A stretch of 64,000 bases of DNA from the NCBI RefSeq assembly GCF_958298935.1, contig NC_084924.1, forward strand, positions 3,348,001 to 3,412,000, written 5' to 3'. The notes beneath the pieces were generated by a model. The model did no database searches, was not told where the DNA came from, and saw only the letters and a program-made list of their open reading frames with translations. Below, piece after piece: positions 48,851-60,050 of the stretch. Both the position numbers and the translations under genes were made by a program. The DNA is from Phragmites australis (taxonomy: Eukaryota > Streptophyta > Magnoliopsida > Poales > Poaceae). Within the stretch, counting starts at the first letter, position 1. Each line of letters starts with the position of its first letter.

Positions 48851-49376
48851 ATTTTTTTTTTTGTCAACAAGGCTACCTCCATCTTGAAAGCTTGAGCAAC
48901 ATTCTTAAGCTAGAATAAAAGCAAATAAGATTAGTGCCTGGGAATATGATACAATGAACAGATTTTAAACACTGTGAGAAAAGCTGTCTTGATAAAGGTT
49001 GCGCCCATTAAAACGGCCGAGCCGCATGGGGTACGGCTGGGTTTGTCTTGATTCCGATCCTCCGATCTATCCATCGAACCGACGCAATGCAACCAAATCT
49101 TTTTTCTCCATCTCTTTTTCCTGCCTCCTGCTGCAGCCTGCACCCTTCCCCCTGCGCTGACACCCCTACACACCCAGCTCTGCAGTGGTGGCTGTCTAGG
49201 TCCCTAGGCCTCTAGGGCCCTAGCTCCTAGCTCTGGCTAGCCCCTTTGGCCTCTTCTGCCATCTCTCTAATCCCTCTCTTTCTCTCTACTTTACTCCCAC
49301 TCAACCACTATTCTGAGCAGCTGAGAGTTGCTACAATAGTTACAATATTGTTACATCTCCCCCACCACAACCCCTC

Positions 49377-49383
49377 TATAAAT
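49377..49383 (+). promoter_or_regulatory. TATA box of MIR167 gene
   Basis: TATAAAT lies in a C-rich context, preceding a pyrimidine-rich leader (ctctctctctctccctg at about 49422-49440). It is about 400 bp upstream of the hairpin, a normal distance for plant pri-miRNAs. Confidence 0.5.
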
Positions 49384-49780
49384 CTTGCACTTGCTACTTG
49401 TTGTAACGCCACAACCTCTACCCCTCTCTCTCTCTCCCTGTATGTCTTGGAACTTGACATGTTCTCGCTATCTGTCTAATCCATTCCTTTCTTCCGTGCG
49501 TCATCTTTGGTTCTTGAGATGCTACAACACACCTTGTAGGCTTGTAGCTTCTCATGTTTCTTGCTCACATGCCAGATCGTATCAAGAAACAAATTCCAGA
49601 GTTTGTAGCCAGGTAGCTGATCTTCAAGAAACGGGTTAGTAGTATCTTCACCGGTCATCTTTCCCTAGGTTTCTTCTCTCTATTAGAGATCGCTTCCATG
49701 GATCCTTCCATCTCCTGTGCTTTGGATCTAGTTTGGAGCTTCCATCTTCGCAGTCTTGGTATTTTATGCAATCTAGCCTT

Positions 49781-49930
49781 GGAACTGTCCAAGGGAACGA
49801 GTGAAGCTGCCAGCATGATCTAGCTCTGAGTGATCGACAAGAGGAACACAACTTTGAGCTCTTGTGGTCATACCTTGCTAGGTCATGCTGCGGCAGCCTC
49901 ACTTCTTCCCGTCCTTGGGCACAGTCATGG
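49781..49930 (+). ncRNA. MIR167: microRNA 167 precursor (MIR167)
   Basis: The 5' arm at 49802-49822 carries the exact 21-nt plant miR167 (begins TGAAGCTGCC, ends ATGATCTA). The 3' arm at about 49880-49901 (AGGTCATGCTG, CGGCAGCCTCA) pairs with it, allowing for a small bulge, and resembles monocot miR167-3p. The stem continues outward: ggaactgtccaaggga (49781 on) pairs with tccttgggcacagt (to about 49927). miR167 cleaves mRNAs of the auxin response factors ARF6 and ARF8, controlling flower, root and seed development. The host transcript probably starts after the TATA box at 49377. The antisense open frame at 49648-49902 is only a shadow. The MIR167 family member cannot be named from this window. 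Confidence 0.96.
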
Positions 49931-50123
49931 TGAGTATTCGTTGGGCAAAGCAGGTATTACCAATAATCTCTTTCAGGACGTTTAATTTCGTGATTTTTGT
50001 AAGATTGTTCAGTCCAGCTGAGCTTATAACCATCCATTTCCTTTTCTTAGTTATCACTACTTGTTCCAGGATGTGTTCTGCGCTTTTGGTGTTGGTTCTG
50101 AATGATTGATTTATTGCTCAAAG

Positions 50124-50205
50124 GTTTATTAGGCTGCTCGCGATGCACTCCATGGCTTCATTTTGTTTATTAGGTTGCTGGCGATGCACTCCATGGCTTC
50201 ATTTG
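50124..50205. repeat. 41-bp tandem duplication
   Basis: Two adjacent copies of gtttattagg(c/t)tgct(c/g)g followed by cgatgcactccatggcttca differ at only a few positions. It lies about 200 bp downstream of the MIR167 hairpin, possibly inside the primary transcript. Confidence 0.85.
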
Positions 50206-50209
50206 ATTG

Positions 50210-52080
50210 ATTATATATGTTACTAACCACGCCATTTTCATTCTGAACCCTGACTTGCGTTCGTCCTCCTGTACAGTATCTATCTAGCATAACAATGGCA
50301 ACATCCAGAAACAGTGAATGTTCCATTGCTTCCATTTTTCTGCTGCTTTCTTGTACCGAATGCTAGTTTCCAAGCCAACAATGTGAATGGGTTTCTGAGC
50401 TCCCAGCAGCTGACTGTGCGAGCTTGTGGTCCTTCCCAGCTTCATTTATTATGGATTACTGATTTGTGGAGCAATCATTTGCTTCATTGGGTTGCATCGT
50501 TCCAGTCATTGCATGATTCCTGATCGACTGGTTGCTATCAGACGCACAACTAGCTTTGGTACTCTTCATCTGTTGGCATTGTGATCCATGCTGCTACTTG
50601 CTCCATGGTAGCAGAAGCACATGATTTTTGTTTGTTGAGCCCACAACAATTCTTTTTGTTTTGGCATCATGGTAATGGTTGGTTTATTGGTCCTTTAATA
50701 ATTTCGTAGAGACTTTGGATCTTATGTAACGAACCCGATCAAGTATGGTATCTGTCCCCCGAAAATCTGTTGTTCTTTTTAGAGCAAAGAATCTGATTAA
50801 ATTTCTAAAATAGGTCATGTGGCAATCTTTTGGTTGCAGTCCAAATCTATCCTAGGCAGAAATACTCACATCTACCAATGTTTTACGTTTTATTTATTTG
50901 AATGACTCCCTATTTGGATTGTTGATAATTAAGTGATAACTTGCCTTGAGCAATCTTCAATGTTGCATCTGGCTGTCATGATCGCATGGTGAAGATCTTG
51001 GCTCATTGTCAACTTCACGTTTTTTGTGAATCAAATGCTGTCGGCTGCACAGCTTATGCTAAATATTTGCTCGGTAACTGAAAATAATCAACAAAGAGCC
51101 CGAAAATAGCTACACAATGTACTAATTTCCAATGTGTTTGTGAATTTAATCCATACGGCGTGAATCAATGACGCCAAAAGATCTTGAAAGATGAACTGTG
51201 AAATTGGGGGAAGCATGGTACTGGTGCAGCATGCGAATATACAATTTCGCTGCTGATGTGACCCAAAAGTCTGTATGAATGCACTGATTTAGACGTAGGC
51301 AGGCTCTTCAATTTTGAGGCAGGAGACGGACGCTTCTGGTGTACCAGCGCACGGACTTGCTACTACATTTGAGACCCTTCGATGACATATAAAACTATCT
51401 CGCTTCTTATTTATATAAAAAACTGTTAGTTTGTGCTAGTTTTAATTGGGCGCTTGAAGAGTTTGTACTATATGCATGTGTAGTCTGTTACACGGTTACA
51501 GTATACAAACTATATATCTTAATCCAAACAATACTGTATAAAAGTATGAACTGGGAAATTCTTGTGACTTTCGACAACTATCGTACTGTGGAGACACAGG
51601 GTGAAGCTCTAGCTAACTTCTCTCTGTATTCGTTTGTAAGGGGAAAAAAACTGGCATGTGCTATATACAAGGACAAGCTCATAGCTCTCGCGTTGTAATT
51701 AGCTTCGTCTCGATAGCCGCCAATTTTTTTCGACAGTAAACAATTAGAGGCCAGAATGCACCATGCCATGGTCCATCGATCAAATAAAATGAACGGCGAG
51801 GGGATCAGGCCGCCTGACCCGGATCTGGTCATGCTAGCTGCAGCTTCACGACACATCCATATGTAATTCTCCCCACGATCAATCGCATGCATCGATCTTC
51901 AGTTCACCATCACTGGCCTGCAAGTCCTCAAGAATGGAGTAACCCTGGGAGCTAGCGAGAGGGCGGCCCGGGTGCATGCATGGCATGCGGCGTCAGCTAG
52001 CATTGCATGTGTACGACCGAGGGGCCGAGCAAGACAAGAATTGAAGGTAAACAGCTGGATGGCTACGGGTCGATCGGGCG
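50210..52080. other. Downstream of MIR167, no gene recognised
   Basis: The first part may still belong to the miR167 primary transcript. T-rich exon-like text up to about 50750, then AT-rich intergenic DNA. No frame with a domain. Confidence 0.4.
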
Positions 52081-52087
52081 AATTAAC

Positions 52088-52115
52088 CTCTCTCTCTCTC
52101 TCTCTCTCTCTCTCT
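52088..52115. repeat. (CT)14 microsatellite
   Basis: Uninterrupted CT dinucleotides, followed 35 bp later by a CAG tract. Confidence 0.95.
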
Positions 52116-52150
52116 AGCTTGCTTGCCAGCGATGCATGGATCATCATAAG

Positions 52151-52174
52151 CAGCAGCAGCAGCAGCAGCAGCAG
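52151..52174. repeat. (CAG)8 microsatellite
   Basis: Eight uninterrupted CAG triplets in a transcript-like GC-moderate region. No convincing coding frame contains them. Confidence 0.95.
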
Positions 52175-52179
52175 CTTGC

Positions 52180-53490
52180 TGCGTGCCCAGGTCTCTCTTG
52201 GTTGGCTTTCCCTCTGATCGATCCTCGAAATTTTTACTTGGCCGCGTTTGTGGTCTGTCGCTGCAGGTCGTTTTCGTTTCATTGCTACGTGGTTCAGACT
52301 TCAGCGGCCGTAGTACTAGCTACCTTGTAGCATTGTTCTTGTCCCTTTGTTAGCTCGATCTGTCATTAGATCCAGCTTGTTATTTTTTGTAGGTGGAGGT
52401 CGAGGAAGGAATTCATACTGCTAGCTGGCCCCAAATGTGTCAGTGTATTCATGGGTCATCGACTCTTGGTATCTGCCTTACCAGTTGTACATGTTTATGC
52501 AACAACTCTGCCTTATTCATGAATCTCATGGGTGCCAATATAAACGCAATAACAGCTTTGGTTTGTACTAGGGATCCATGCATACATATCTACTTTACTT
52601 CCTTATATACCACATAAAAGGATGAGCATAGATCAATCCATTGATCCACAATAATTGAACTAAAACAACTCACTAGATAATTTTTCTAACTCATATTATC
52701 TAGTTAGTTAATTAAGTTTATCAGAGTGAATCATCGAATAACCATGCCCATCTCTAACCGCATAGCTAGTTTGTGTATTACAGCTGCTGTACTATAGCAG
52801 GGTACTCGCCTACCTTATCGTGGTGTACTTGATGGAGTAGTATTATTATCTCTCGTCTCGTGCAGGTCGATAAGCGCGCATGCATGAGCCCCTCTCGCAT
52901 GCGCGCTTCCCGCTCGCGTGCCATGCATGCATGCGTGCATGCTAAAAGCTGCCGCGCCGCGCACGCGCTGCACACGGCACTCGGCTCGGGCACATGCACG
53001 CTCGCGCGGCACCAGCCGGCCGCGACGCTCCGATACGGCCGGTGGCACACTAACAGACCCGGGGCGTCTGCCTCGGATCAGACGAGCGAGGCGTGCCGCA
53101 GCTGGTGCCACGGCTCCAAGAGCTAGTTCAGACGGAAGGGGAAGTTCCAAAGCATACGGGGACGCATGGCTGCATGGTTTATTACGATCGTGTACTATAT
53201 TGAAATTTGTGTTGTAGGAGTGGATAAAAAATTACTAATACCAAATAAAAGAGAAAATTAATAGATAAATAAGTATTAGGTAAAAATTAAATAGCCAAGA
53301 TAAATCGTAAGTCCAGTCCCGTGGTTTCTGCAGTCAGGTGCGCGACTTGCTGCTGCAGTGATTCGAGCCTAGGGCAGGAATGAACAGTGAAAGAAACTAG
53401 TATCAGCTGGTAGTAAAAAGAATGGAATGGAAGTAATGTGTGGAAGCTAATCTGTACATACACACGTTCATACATATATATAAGGGTCTG
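52180..53490. other. Intergenic; GC-rich island 52860-53110
   Basis: The island is rich in CATGCATG (RY-type) words and has overlapping open frames on both strands with no domain. It could be the leader of an unrecognised transcript. No gene is called. Confidence 0.35.
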
Positions 53491-53491
53491 T

Positions 53492-54200
53492 TAGCACCCG
53501 AACGTCCGTTGGGAAATTCCCATCAAACATTTTATCCTTCCATCGTAACATAAAATACTAACTTCTGTAATATTGAAAAGAAGTCTCTATAACATTGAAA
53601 AATATGCATCAAAATAGTTCGTTATATGCATCCGATTTCAGAGAATTCCCACCGCAATATCACTTAATGTTTTATGCAACATTTTCGACTGAAACTTCAT
53701 AGGTGCAATATAAGAAAATAACTATGACAATAAATTTTTATAACGTCTGAAACATTAAATTTGAACATCTGAAATATTAGAGATACGAAAATATAGTAAT
53801 TAACTCAAATGGATAATTTTTTGGGGTCTAAATCTGTACGCAAGAGATTTCGGGATGCAACATACGAAAATAACTATGACAATAAATTTTTATAACGTCT
53901 GAATCAGTAAATTCGAACGTCTGAAACATTAGAGATATGAAAATATATGAATTAACTCAAATAGATAATTTTTTCGGATCTGGATCTGTACAGAAGAGAT
54001 TTTATGATGTAACATACGGCGATAATTATTCCAACAAAATTTCGTAGCGTCTGAAATATTAAATTTGAACATTTGAAATATTAAAGATGTGAGTTAGGAC
54101 ACAGAAATAAACTTAAATGGATAATATTTTTGGACCAGCCTAATAATAGGCTATGGGCTGAGCGGGTCGTCCCGTCCGATACACCGGGCGTTCGAGTTAC
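53492..54200. mobile_element. DNA-transposon-like element containing 152-bp tandem repeats
   Basis: Imperfect inverted ends CACCCGAACGTCCG (left, about 53496) and CTCGAACGCCCGG (reverse complement of the right end, about 54195) bound a non-coding segment. Inside are three tandem copies of a 152-bp unit starting at 53718, 53870 and 54022 (each with ataactatgacaat or a variant, aacgtctgaa and aactcaaatggataat). The last copy is cut short near 54131. Probably a Mutator-like non-autonomous element; the superfamily is uncertain. Confidence 0.5.
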
Positions 54201-54671
54201 AACATTTCCGTATATATAATTATATGCGGTTGTATGTTACAATGTTTTCTTATTATGATGATACGAGTTAATAAAAAAATTATCGAAATATATACAGTTA
54301 TACGTGCATACAAATGGCTCTCGCTATCTCCTGTCTTGCGACATGGCATTCAACCGCTCTTTTATCTCAACGGCCCATGCCCACACACGCAAATAATTGA
54401 TGACAGTCAAGAGGAATGTACACAGCAAATGCCTAACAAACAGTTGGTTGCATCTAGCACTATTGTGCACAGTTACGTCCTTGTCTGGTACCAGTTGGTT
54501 CTTGCAGCTCTTTTTCAGAAGTAATTTTCTGCGCAGATTTCATAACCACGCTATAAAAAACAAGCTGTTGAAAACATTCGCTATTGCTATTGGCTCGGGA
54601 CATTCGCAATGCAAGGATAGGGAGAAGTACCACACTAGCCATCTGAATTTCCTATATGGATTCAGCTCAGG

Positions 54672-55443
54672 GTGTCGGTATAAAGAATAAAGATCTTGAG
54701 GGTCTACATCAGCAAATATTAATTGATAGTTAATATTTTTAAAATTATAGCCTCACCACTTGATTAGATGGGGTTAGTACGATTAGTCCCCTAATTATAA
54801 ATAAAAACCTTGTTATAGCCCCACCACGTGATTAGACGGGGTTCACGGGATCAGTCCCCTAATTGCAGATGGAAACCCCACAATCAGTTCTTACTGGTCG
54901 CGGAACAGGTACATATATAACTAGTATAATCGTATTTATTAATGACATATACTCATGAGTTTTTCTTTCCTAGGGACCTTTTTGATAGATGAAGTCATAG
55001 GCCGGCGTAGGGGTGAAGTGACCCATCTTGTAGCATTTAATGCTACAGAACGGTCTGAAGGGCTGACAGACAGGCGTGACGGTGTTTGACGGATGAGACA
55101 TCACGTGCAGGACGACCAGGACGGACCGAGTGTATCTACTCCTTGTAATGATGACCTAAAGTAGCTATATTTGTCAGATATATGGTAGCCACCGTTTTTG
55201 GTACGGTATGCTTATATATACATCACACCTCTTGCTATATAAAGAGGAAGATCGGACTTGTAAAGTACACTGAATAAGTTCATTTAACTAAAAAAAACAC
55301 ATAGGAAGTAGGCCTGTTATCTTAAGAGGCTTGAATAATCTCTAATATTCTTGAGTTTCTTCAATACACACTAACAATCACTGAAAAAGTTGGTCACTTA
55401 CATATGGTCCAACATACCCTAGTTACATTATTAACCCTCGACA
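54672..55443 (+). mobile_element. Probable solo LTR, gypsy type
   Basis: Starts TGTCGGTATAAAG, contains a TATA box (ctatataaag, 55235-55244) followed by a grass gypsy-like leader (ggaagatcggacttgtaaag, cacataggaagtaggcct), and ends CCCTCGACA. A 68-bp segment is duplicated in tandem near its 5' end (ttatagccYcaccac, at 54745 and 54813). No clear target duplication was found, so the ends could be off by a few bases. Confidence 0.6.
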
Positions 55444-55606
55444 CATAATAGACCAGATCACAAGGCAACTGATCAGCTACTCTGCATTCAGGCTATTTCA
55501 GCAGAGCAGTAACCAAAAACATGTAAGCATCTGAAACTGAAAAGTTTCACCTTTATTGGAACAAAACCTCATGTTCATTTATCGACGGCGATAGAGAACA
55601 GTTTAT

Positions 55607-56129
55607 TCAGACAAATACTAGCAAGTCTTCTATATGAACAATGGTTGATGGCAACTTCACATCTACTACGCAAACCATCCTAGAATTCAGTTTCCTTGGA
55701 ACTGCAATGATCATAGGTGGCATGCCATGGCCTGCTGATGATCCACAGATCTGTAGCCAATCTGCAGCGCTGCCCACTCTCGGGATGTTGGTGTCCTTCT
55801 TAGCCTTTGAATCAACTGTGTATGTCGTGCCGCACACCTCTCCCTTGCTGTCCACCCTCGGCACCGGTTTCACCACGTTCAGAGGATGCTCGTAGCTCTG
55901 CAGCCCTCCGGACGTCGTGAAGAAGAAACCTGCTGGAATCATCGACCGTCAGGGATCAGAAAAGAACAGAGTTCTTAGGCGATAAAAGTATTTGCAGATT
56001 ACGCAAACCTTTAGGGAATGGTGCAAAGGATTTTCCACAGGCCTTCTTTACGATTTCAGTGTCGTCAGAGACCACAAGACGGCCCTCAGAATCAACTCCT
56101 CAGTAGAATGGAACGCTACCACCAGCATC
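55607..56129 (-). pseudogene. TSJT1-like / aluminium-induced (YGL-LRDR) protein, 3' fragment
   Basis: Two minus-strand exons match the C-terminal half of stem-specific protein TSJT1-like proteins (glutamine-amidotransferase-like fold, stress and aluminium-responsive family, function poorly known, usually about 230-250 residues). Exon 56009-56129 reads DAGGSVPFY, stop, GVDSEGRLVVSDDTEIVKK, ACGKSFAPFPKG. The stop (TGA at 56100-56102) replaces the conserved Trp (TGG) of the FFWGVDSEG motif. Exon 55607-55929 starts FFFTTSGGLQSYEHPLNVV and runs to NIPRVGSAADW. It then continues in a tail (LQICGSSAGHG...) that the family generally lacks, so the normal stop may also be lost. The phase-1 intron keeps GT-AG. 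No upstream exon is found within 1.2 kb, where repeat sequence takes over. A non-functional remnant, or a sequencing error at the stop plus a missing 5' half. Confidence 0.85.
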
Positions 56130-56489
56130 CTGTGAGGTCATGAACAAGGGATGCCAATTGACCTACTGATGGTACCTAATGATCGCAATACAAATGAGGA
56201 TCACGAATGACTGAACAAGACATAGTTTTGTCTTAAGCTGCACTGCACAAGTAAGATCCATTTTAGCAAAAAAACAGAGGAGACTGGCTGCATTGTTGGC
56301 TGATTAGGAACAGAGCAGCCTAGCTTTTTCAAGAAGGGTAGGTACCGATCTTATTTTTACTAACACAGATGTAAATTATAGCAAGCAACCAACAGATACT
56401 ATAAACCCAACTACAAAGTTGATAATGTTGATCCTAAACCTACATTAGTAAACAAGGTTAATATTTCAAAGGCTGTTGAAAGAATGGCT

Positions 56490-57305
56490 GCATTGCCAAT
56501 TGCAACCTGAAAAGACAGCCATCCTCTCACCCCTCCTGTCCCTCCCTCCCCAAGCCCACTTCCACCGCCACCACCGTACAGCCCCGACCCCACCGGCACC
56601 AGAGTTCAACCAACAAAACACCCCCACACAACGCCTGGCCATAGCTCCGTAGCCAAATCCACCTCTCCCACCCTTGACTGCGTCGATTTTGACTTCACCC
56701 CTAGCCCAGAGCGACCTTTGAGTGCTCTTGGTTGCATCAAGGGGGAATCTTCCCCAAATCCGATTGAAGACATCAAGAAACCATCTGTCAACAAGGTGCT
56801 CCTTGGTGCCTCTACGGCACGGAACCCGTAGCCCGTGAATGCTCCTGAGGAGGGGAGGGCGCAACGCACATAGCCAAGGTCAGCATCCAACTGAGCCATG
56901 ACTCCAAGATGGGAAACAACTCATCCCCGACTCCAACGGCGACGAGTAGGACATGGGCCCCTCCCGGAAGGGCACGCCAGCCATGACTCCAGTCTGTTAT
57001 TGTTGCTCCATTCCGGGCTCCTCCCTGAGAGGCCTTTTGAGGCAGGGGCAGCACTACAGGCCACCTCCCTATGAAACCTTTGGCTCAACATGTTGGTCAA
57101 CCATTGATGCGGCACCAATCTACAGTTGCCAGTGACGATTGGCAGGAGGTATGGGGAAACGATGGCAGAGAAGGGATGATGTGCTGCATCAGCGCCCAGA
57201 CACCTTGAGGCAAAGCGTCAGAGATAGGCTCTCTTGGCCTACCCTGGGGATGGCAGAGGACCCGTGTTCCAATGGCTCGGGCCGCCACACTCTACCGGCA
57301 CCCAA
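56490..57305. other. Repeat-derived coding-like relic, unidentified
   Basis: Open frames on both strands. A plus-strand one is proline- and serine-rich (PPSPSPLPPPPPYSPDPTG, then FDFTPSPERPLSALG). The style resembles the gag-like or zinc-knuckle ORF1 proteins of grass retroelements and may belong with 58030-58260 and 59450-60050. No domain could be confirmed. Confidence 0.25.
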
Positions 57306-57315
57306 GAATCCCCTA

Positions 57316-58014
57316 ATTTTTTTTAAAATAATATTATTTTATTTGAGAATTGCAAAAATAATATCCAAATTAATAAAATTACAAGAATAGATACACGTCA
57401 GCATGTGTAGTACCGACTAGTGACCTGTCGGCACTCCACGTGCTAACATCCCATGTGGCAGTGGATTCGGTGGCCTATCGCCACTCTGCATACCGATAAG
57501 TCACGTGTCCCGCAGATAATATTTAAAGAAAAAATCATAACTTTTTCATATAATCTCATATATAGATGATATTTATATAAAAATTATGAATCCTAATAAG
57601 ATCTACAACTTTATAGTTGAACACTTTTCCATTTAAATTCGTTTAGATATTCAAAAAGTGGCTAGAAATTCCAGATCTGAAAAACTAGATCTAAAAATTC
57701 TAGCCACTTTTTAGGAATTTAAATCAATTCAAATGAAAAGGTATTCAAATAAAAAGTTGTAGATATCATTGAGAGGCACAATTTTCATATAAAGCTGATC
57801 TATCCGAGATCATATTAAAAAGTTACAATTTTTTCTTTAAATATCGTCTATGGGACACATGAGTTGTCAGTACGTGACAGGCCTTTGGACCCACTGCCAC
57901 GTAGGATATCAACATGTGGAGTGTCGTATGCCGTCAGGTATATATTCTTATAATTTTATAAATTTAACTATTATTTTCACAATTTTACAATAAAAATAAT
58001 ATTATTTTTTAAAA
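57316..58014. mobile_element. About 700-bp foldback (palindromic) element
   Basis: The left end aaaataatattattttattt and the reverse complement of the right end (aaaaataatattatttttat) match, and the arms stay complementary to the middle at about 57683 (agtggctagaa...ttctagccact). Paired inner words include ccacgtgctaacatcccatg with its mirror near 57900, and ataacttttt with aaaaagttac. It lies within the unidentified relic and is non-coding. Exact ends and target duplication are obscured by A/T runs. Confidence 0.8.
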
Positions 58015-58029
58015 AGCTCATAATCCCTT

Positions 58030-58261
58030 AGCCTCCTCTTTAAAGAGCATGTCGTCGGATGGTGTTTCTGGTGCCTCCCTCTGACCACAAGATCCATTAA
58101 TGCAGAGATCCTCTGCTTCAAGTTCAGCTACCGTGCCCGTCATTTTAGAGCATGCACAACCCTGCACCCCAGACCCCCACCCCTGCCTACCTCCCACTAC
58201 TTCTCTCCGCTACCCGCCATCAACCTTATACCAGAGCGCGCCTCACTCCCAAACCCCATTG
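58030..58261 (+). other. Zinc-knuckle-like relic, left part
   Basis: A plus-strand frame reads CFKFSYRARHFRAC near 58110-58150, like a decayed CCHC knuckle of a retroelement ORF1/gag, followed by proline-rich text. It is interrupted at about 58262 by the LTR-like insertion. Confidence 0.3.
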
Positions 58262-59450
58262 TAAGAATCGGTGATGTTTTTAGATAGGGTGAATTAAGAC
58301 ACTTAAAACTAATCGGTTCCAAAAACTTCATAAGATAAATATATATTAATTTCTATCTAAATGTGTTCCATATTTATCTAGTGTGTCTATTATACCGTTC
58401 TAAAGTGTTTATAACTTATAGCAAATCCTAGCAAATTACTCTATAAGTAAACACGCAAAGTAGATTGCAACTATATAAATACGAAAACGTAAAGAATGTA
58501 GAGAGAGCAAACTCGGTACAAAAGATTGTTATCTCACGATATCAATAGCATAAATGTCACGCCTAATCCATGTTGGAGCAGCCACCTAGGCTATTGCTCC
58601 CGGGCAGCACCCGGTCATAACCCTTGAGCCACCTATGCCTCAAGTAGGTTGAGCCACCAAGACAAAGCCTCACCACAAGCATTTCTTTCTGACACTTACC
58701 ACCGTCTTCACTTTGGAGTTTCTCTGAACTCCAACACCCTCAAATAATCGAGTGAAGAGTATTTATAGCCTCAACCCCGTGAACTAGACGTTGCTCTAAC
58801 AGCTCAAACAAGCTGTGAACATCGGATGATCTAGCGTCAACAGTAGTACAAACACTAGACCATCCAGTGTGTACAACAGTAGCAACTATCCTTTAGAATC
58901 CCACTCAAACTCATTGCAAACATCGGATGTTTCGGTGTAACTTCGAACTCTATCACCAGACTATTCAGGGTGTATACTTGAGCCAACCGAGCCACTTCTC
59001 ACTATCCATTTGTCTAGCGTGTAGATCCTTTGATCACCGAACCATCTGGCATGCAAAACATTTTTAACTTCATCTGAGAATACTCTAGTGTGTACAAGCC
59101 TCTGAGCGCTGGACCATTCGACGTTCAAACTCATTCTGCCACCGAGAAGCAGCTCCTGGAAAATGCTCTGGCATGTAAACCACTTCAACGCCGGACCATT
59201 TGGTGTGTTCTTCAATTTTCTTTTTTCTGAGCCGAAAACACTCCAGCATGTACATTTTAATGAGCTCTGGACCATCCAGTAAGTGCAATTTTTTTTGAAC
59301 TCGTCTAATTCAAACTTTTTGAGTTCCGATTCAATGGTTTCTTTATTTATTGCATCCATGAGACTTACTAAAGCATATATTTGATAAATATATTAGTCCT
59401 ATTAATTATATTATCATTAATCACCAAAATCACATACATGCTCTAAAAGG
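58262..59450 (-). mobile_element. Antisense LTR-like insertion
   Basis: Starts near tgtaagaatcggtgatg and ends near caccaaaatcacatacatgc, with repeated catcggatg-t and accatc-gtgt words typical of certain grass LTRs. It separates two parts of a relic that otherwise read in the same style. A minus-strand frame at 58961-59359 (132 codons) arises from this repeat and shows no domain. Ends and target duplication were not resolved. Confidence 0.4.
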
Positions 59451-60050
59451 GCTATGTTCTCTACAAACCCAAACGCCTACGCTAAGGAGGGGACTCTGCT
59501 CCTGGAGGCGGGATGCGACGGCGAGGTCTGGACCTATAGCAATGAGGGCTACATCGATGAGCGACGCCCGTGCGTAGGTCTAGTAAATATGGTCTCCTAC
59601 GCTGATCCACCTCGACCACGTAATCGACTACAGGCCACCGACGACGACACCTTGCCAAAGCAATACCCCTTCACCTGTCTCCTAGGCGTCTGCAACGTCG
59701 ACTAGCCTCCACCGCGCCGGTCTGTTCTCATCCGGGTGGGGCATCACAAGTGCGACCGATCACCGCCCGATGCAGGCAGCTCGGGTGGGTGGTCCAGTGA
59801 GGAAGGCATGTCAACTTCATCAAGGCGAGCATACCACAGCACGAACCGCAGACGCTGTTGGCCACAACACTGGGGGAAGTGGGTCCTAGAGGTGGATCCT
59901 CTGGAAGCACGTCGTCGTCTGCGACAAGAGGTGGACCAGAAGCCCGCGAACCAGCCTTGCCTCCCAAGCATCACAGAAGCGATAATGGCTCCAGCCGAGG
60001 ATGATGACGCTGCTGGCGCAACAGGTCCTCTCATACTGGAAATGTAGGCT
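59451..60050 (+). pseudogene. Gag/ORF1-like relic, right part
   Basis: Plus-strand frames at 59454-59705 and 59736-60047, separated by a stop and frameshift, are GC-rich and exon-like (PRPRNRLQATDDD, DDDAAGATGPLILEM) but match no enzyme I recognise. They probably continue the interrupted zinc-knuckle relic at 58030. Confidence 0.3.

Noticed and set aside
58961..59359. 132-codon minus-strand frame
   Set aside because: Made of repeated LTR words (catcggatg, accatccagt) and not protein-like.
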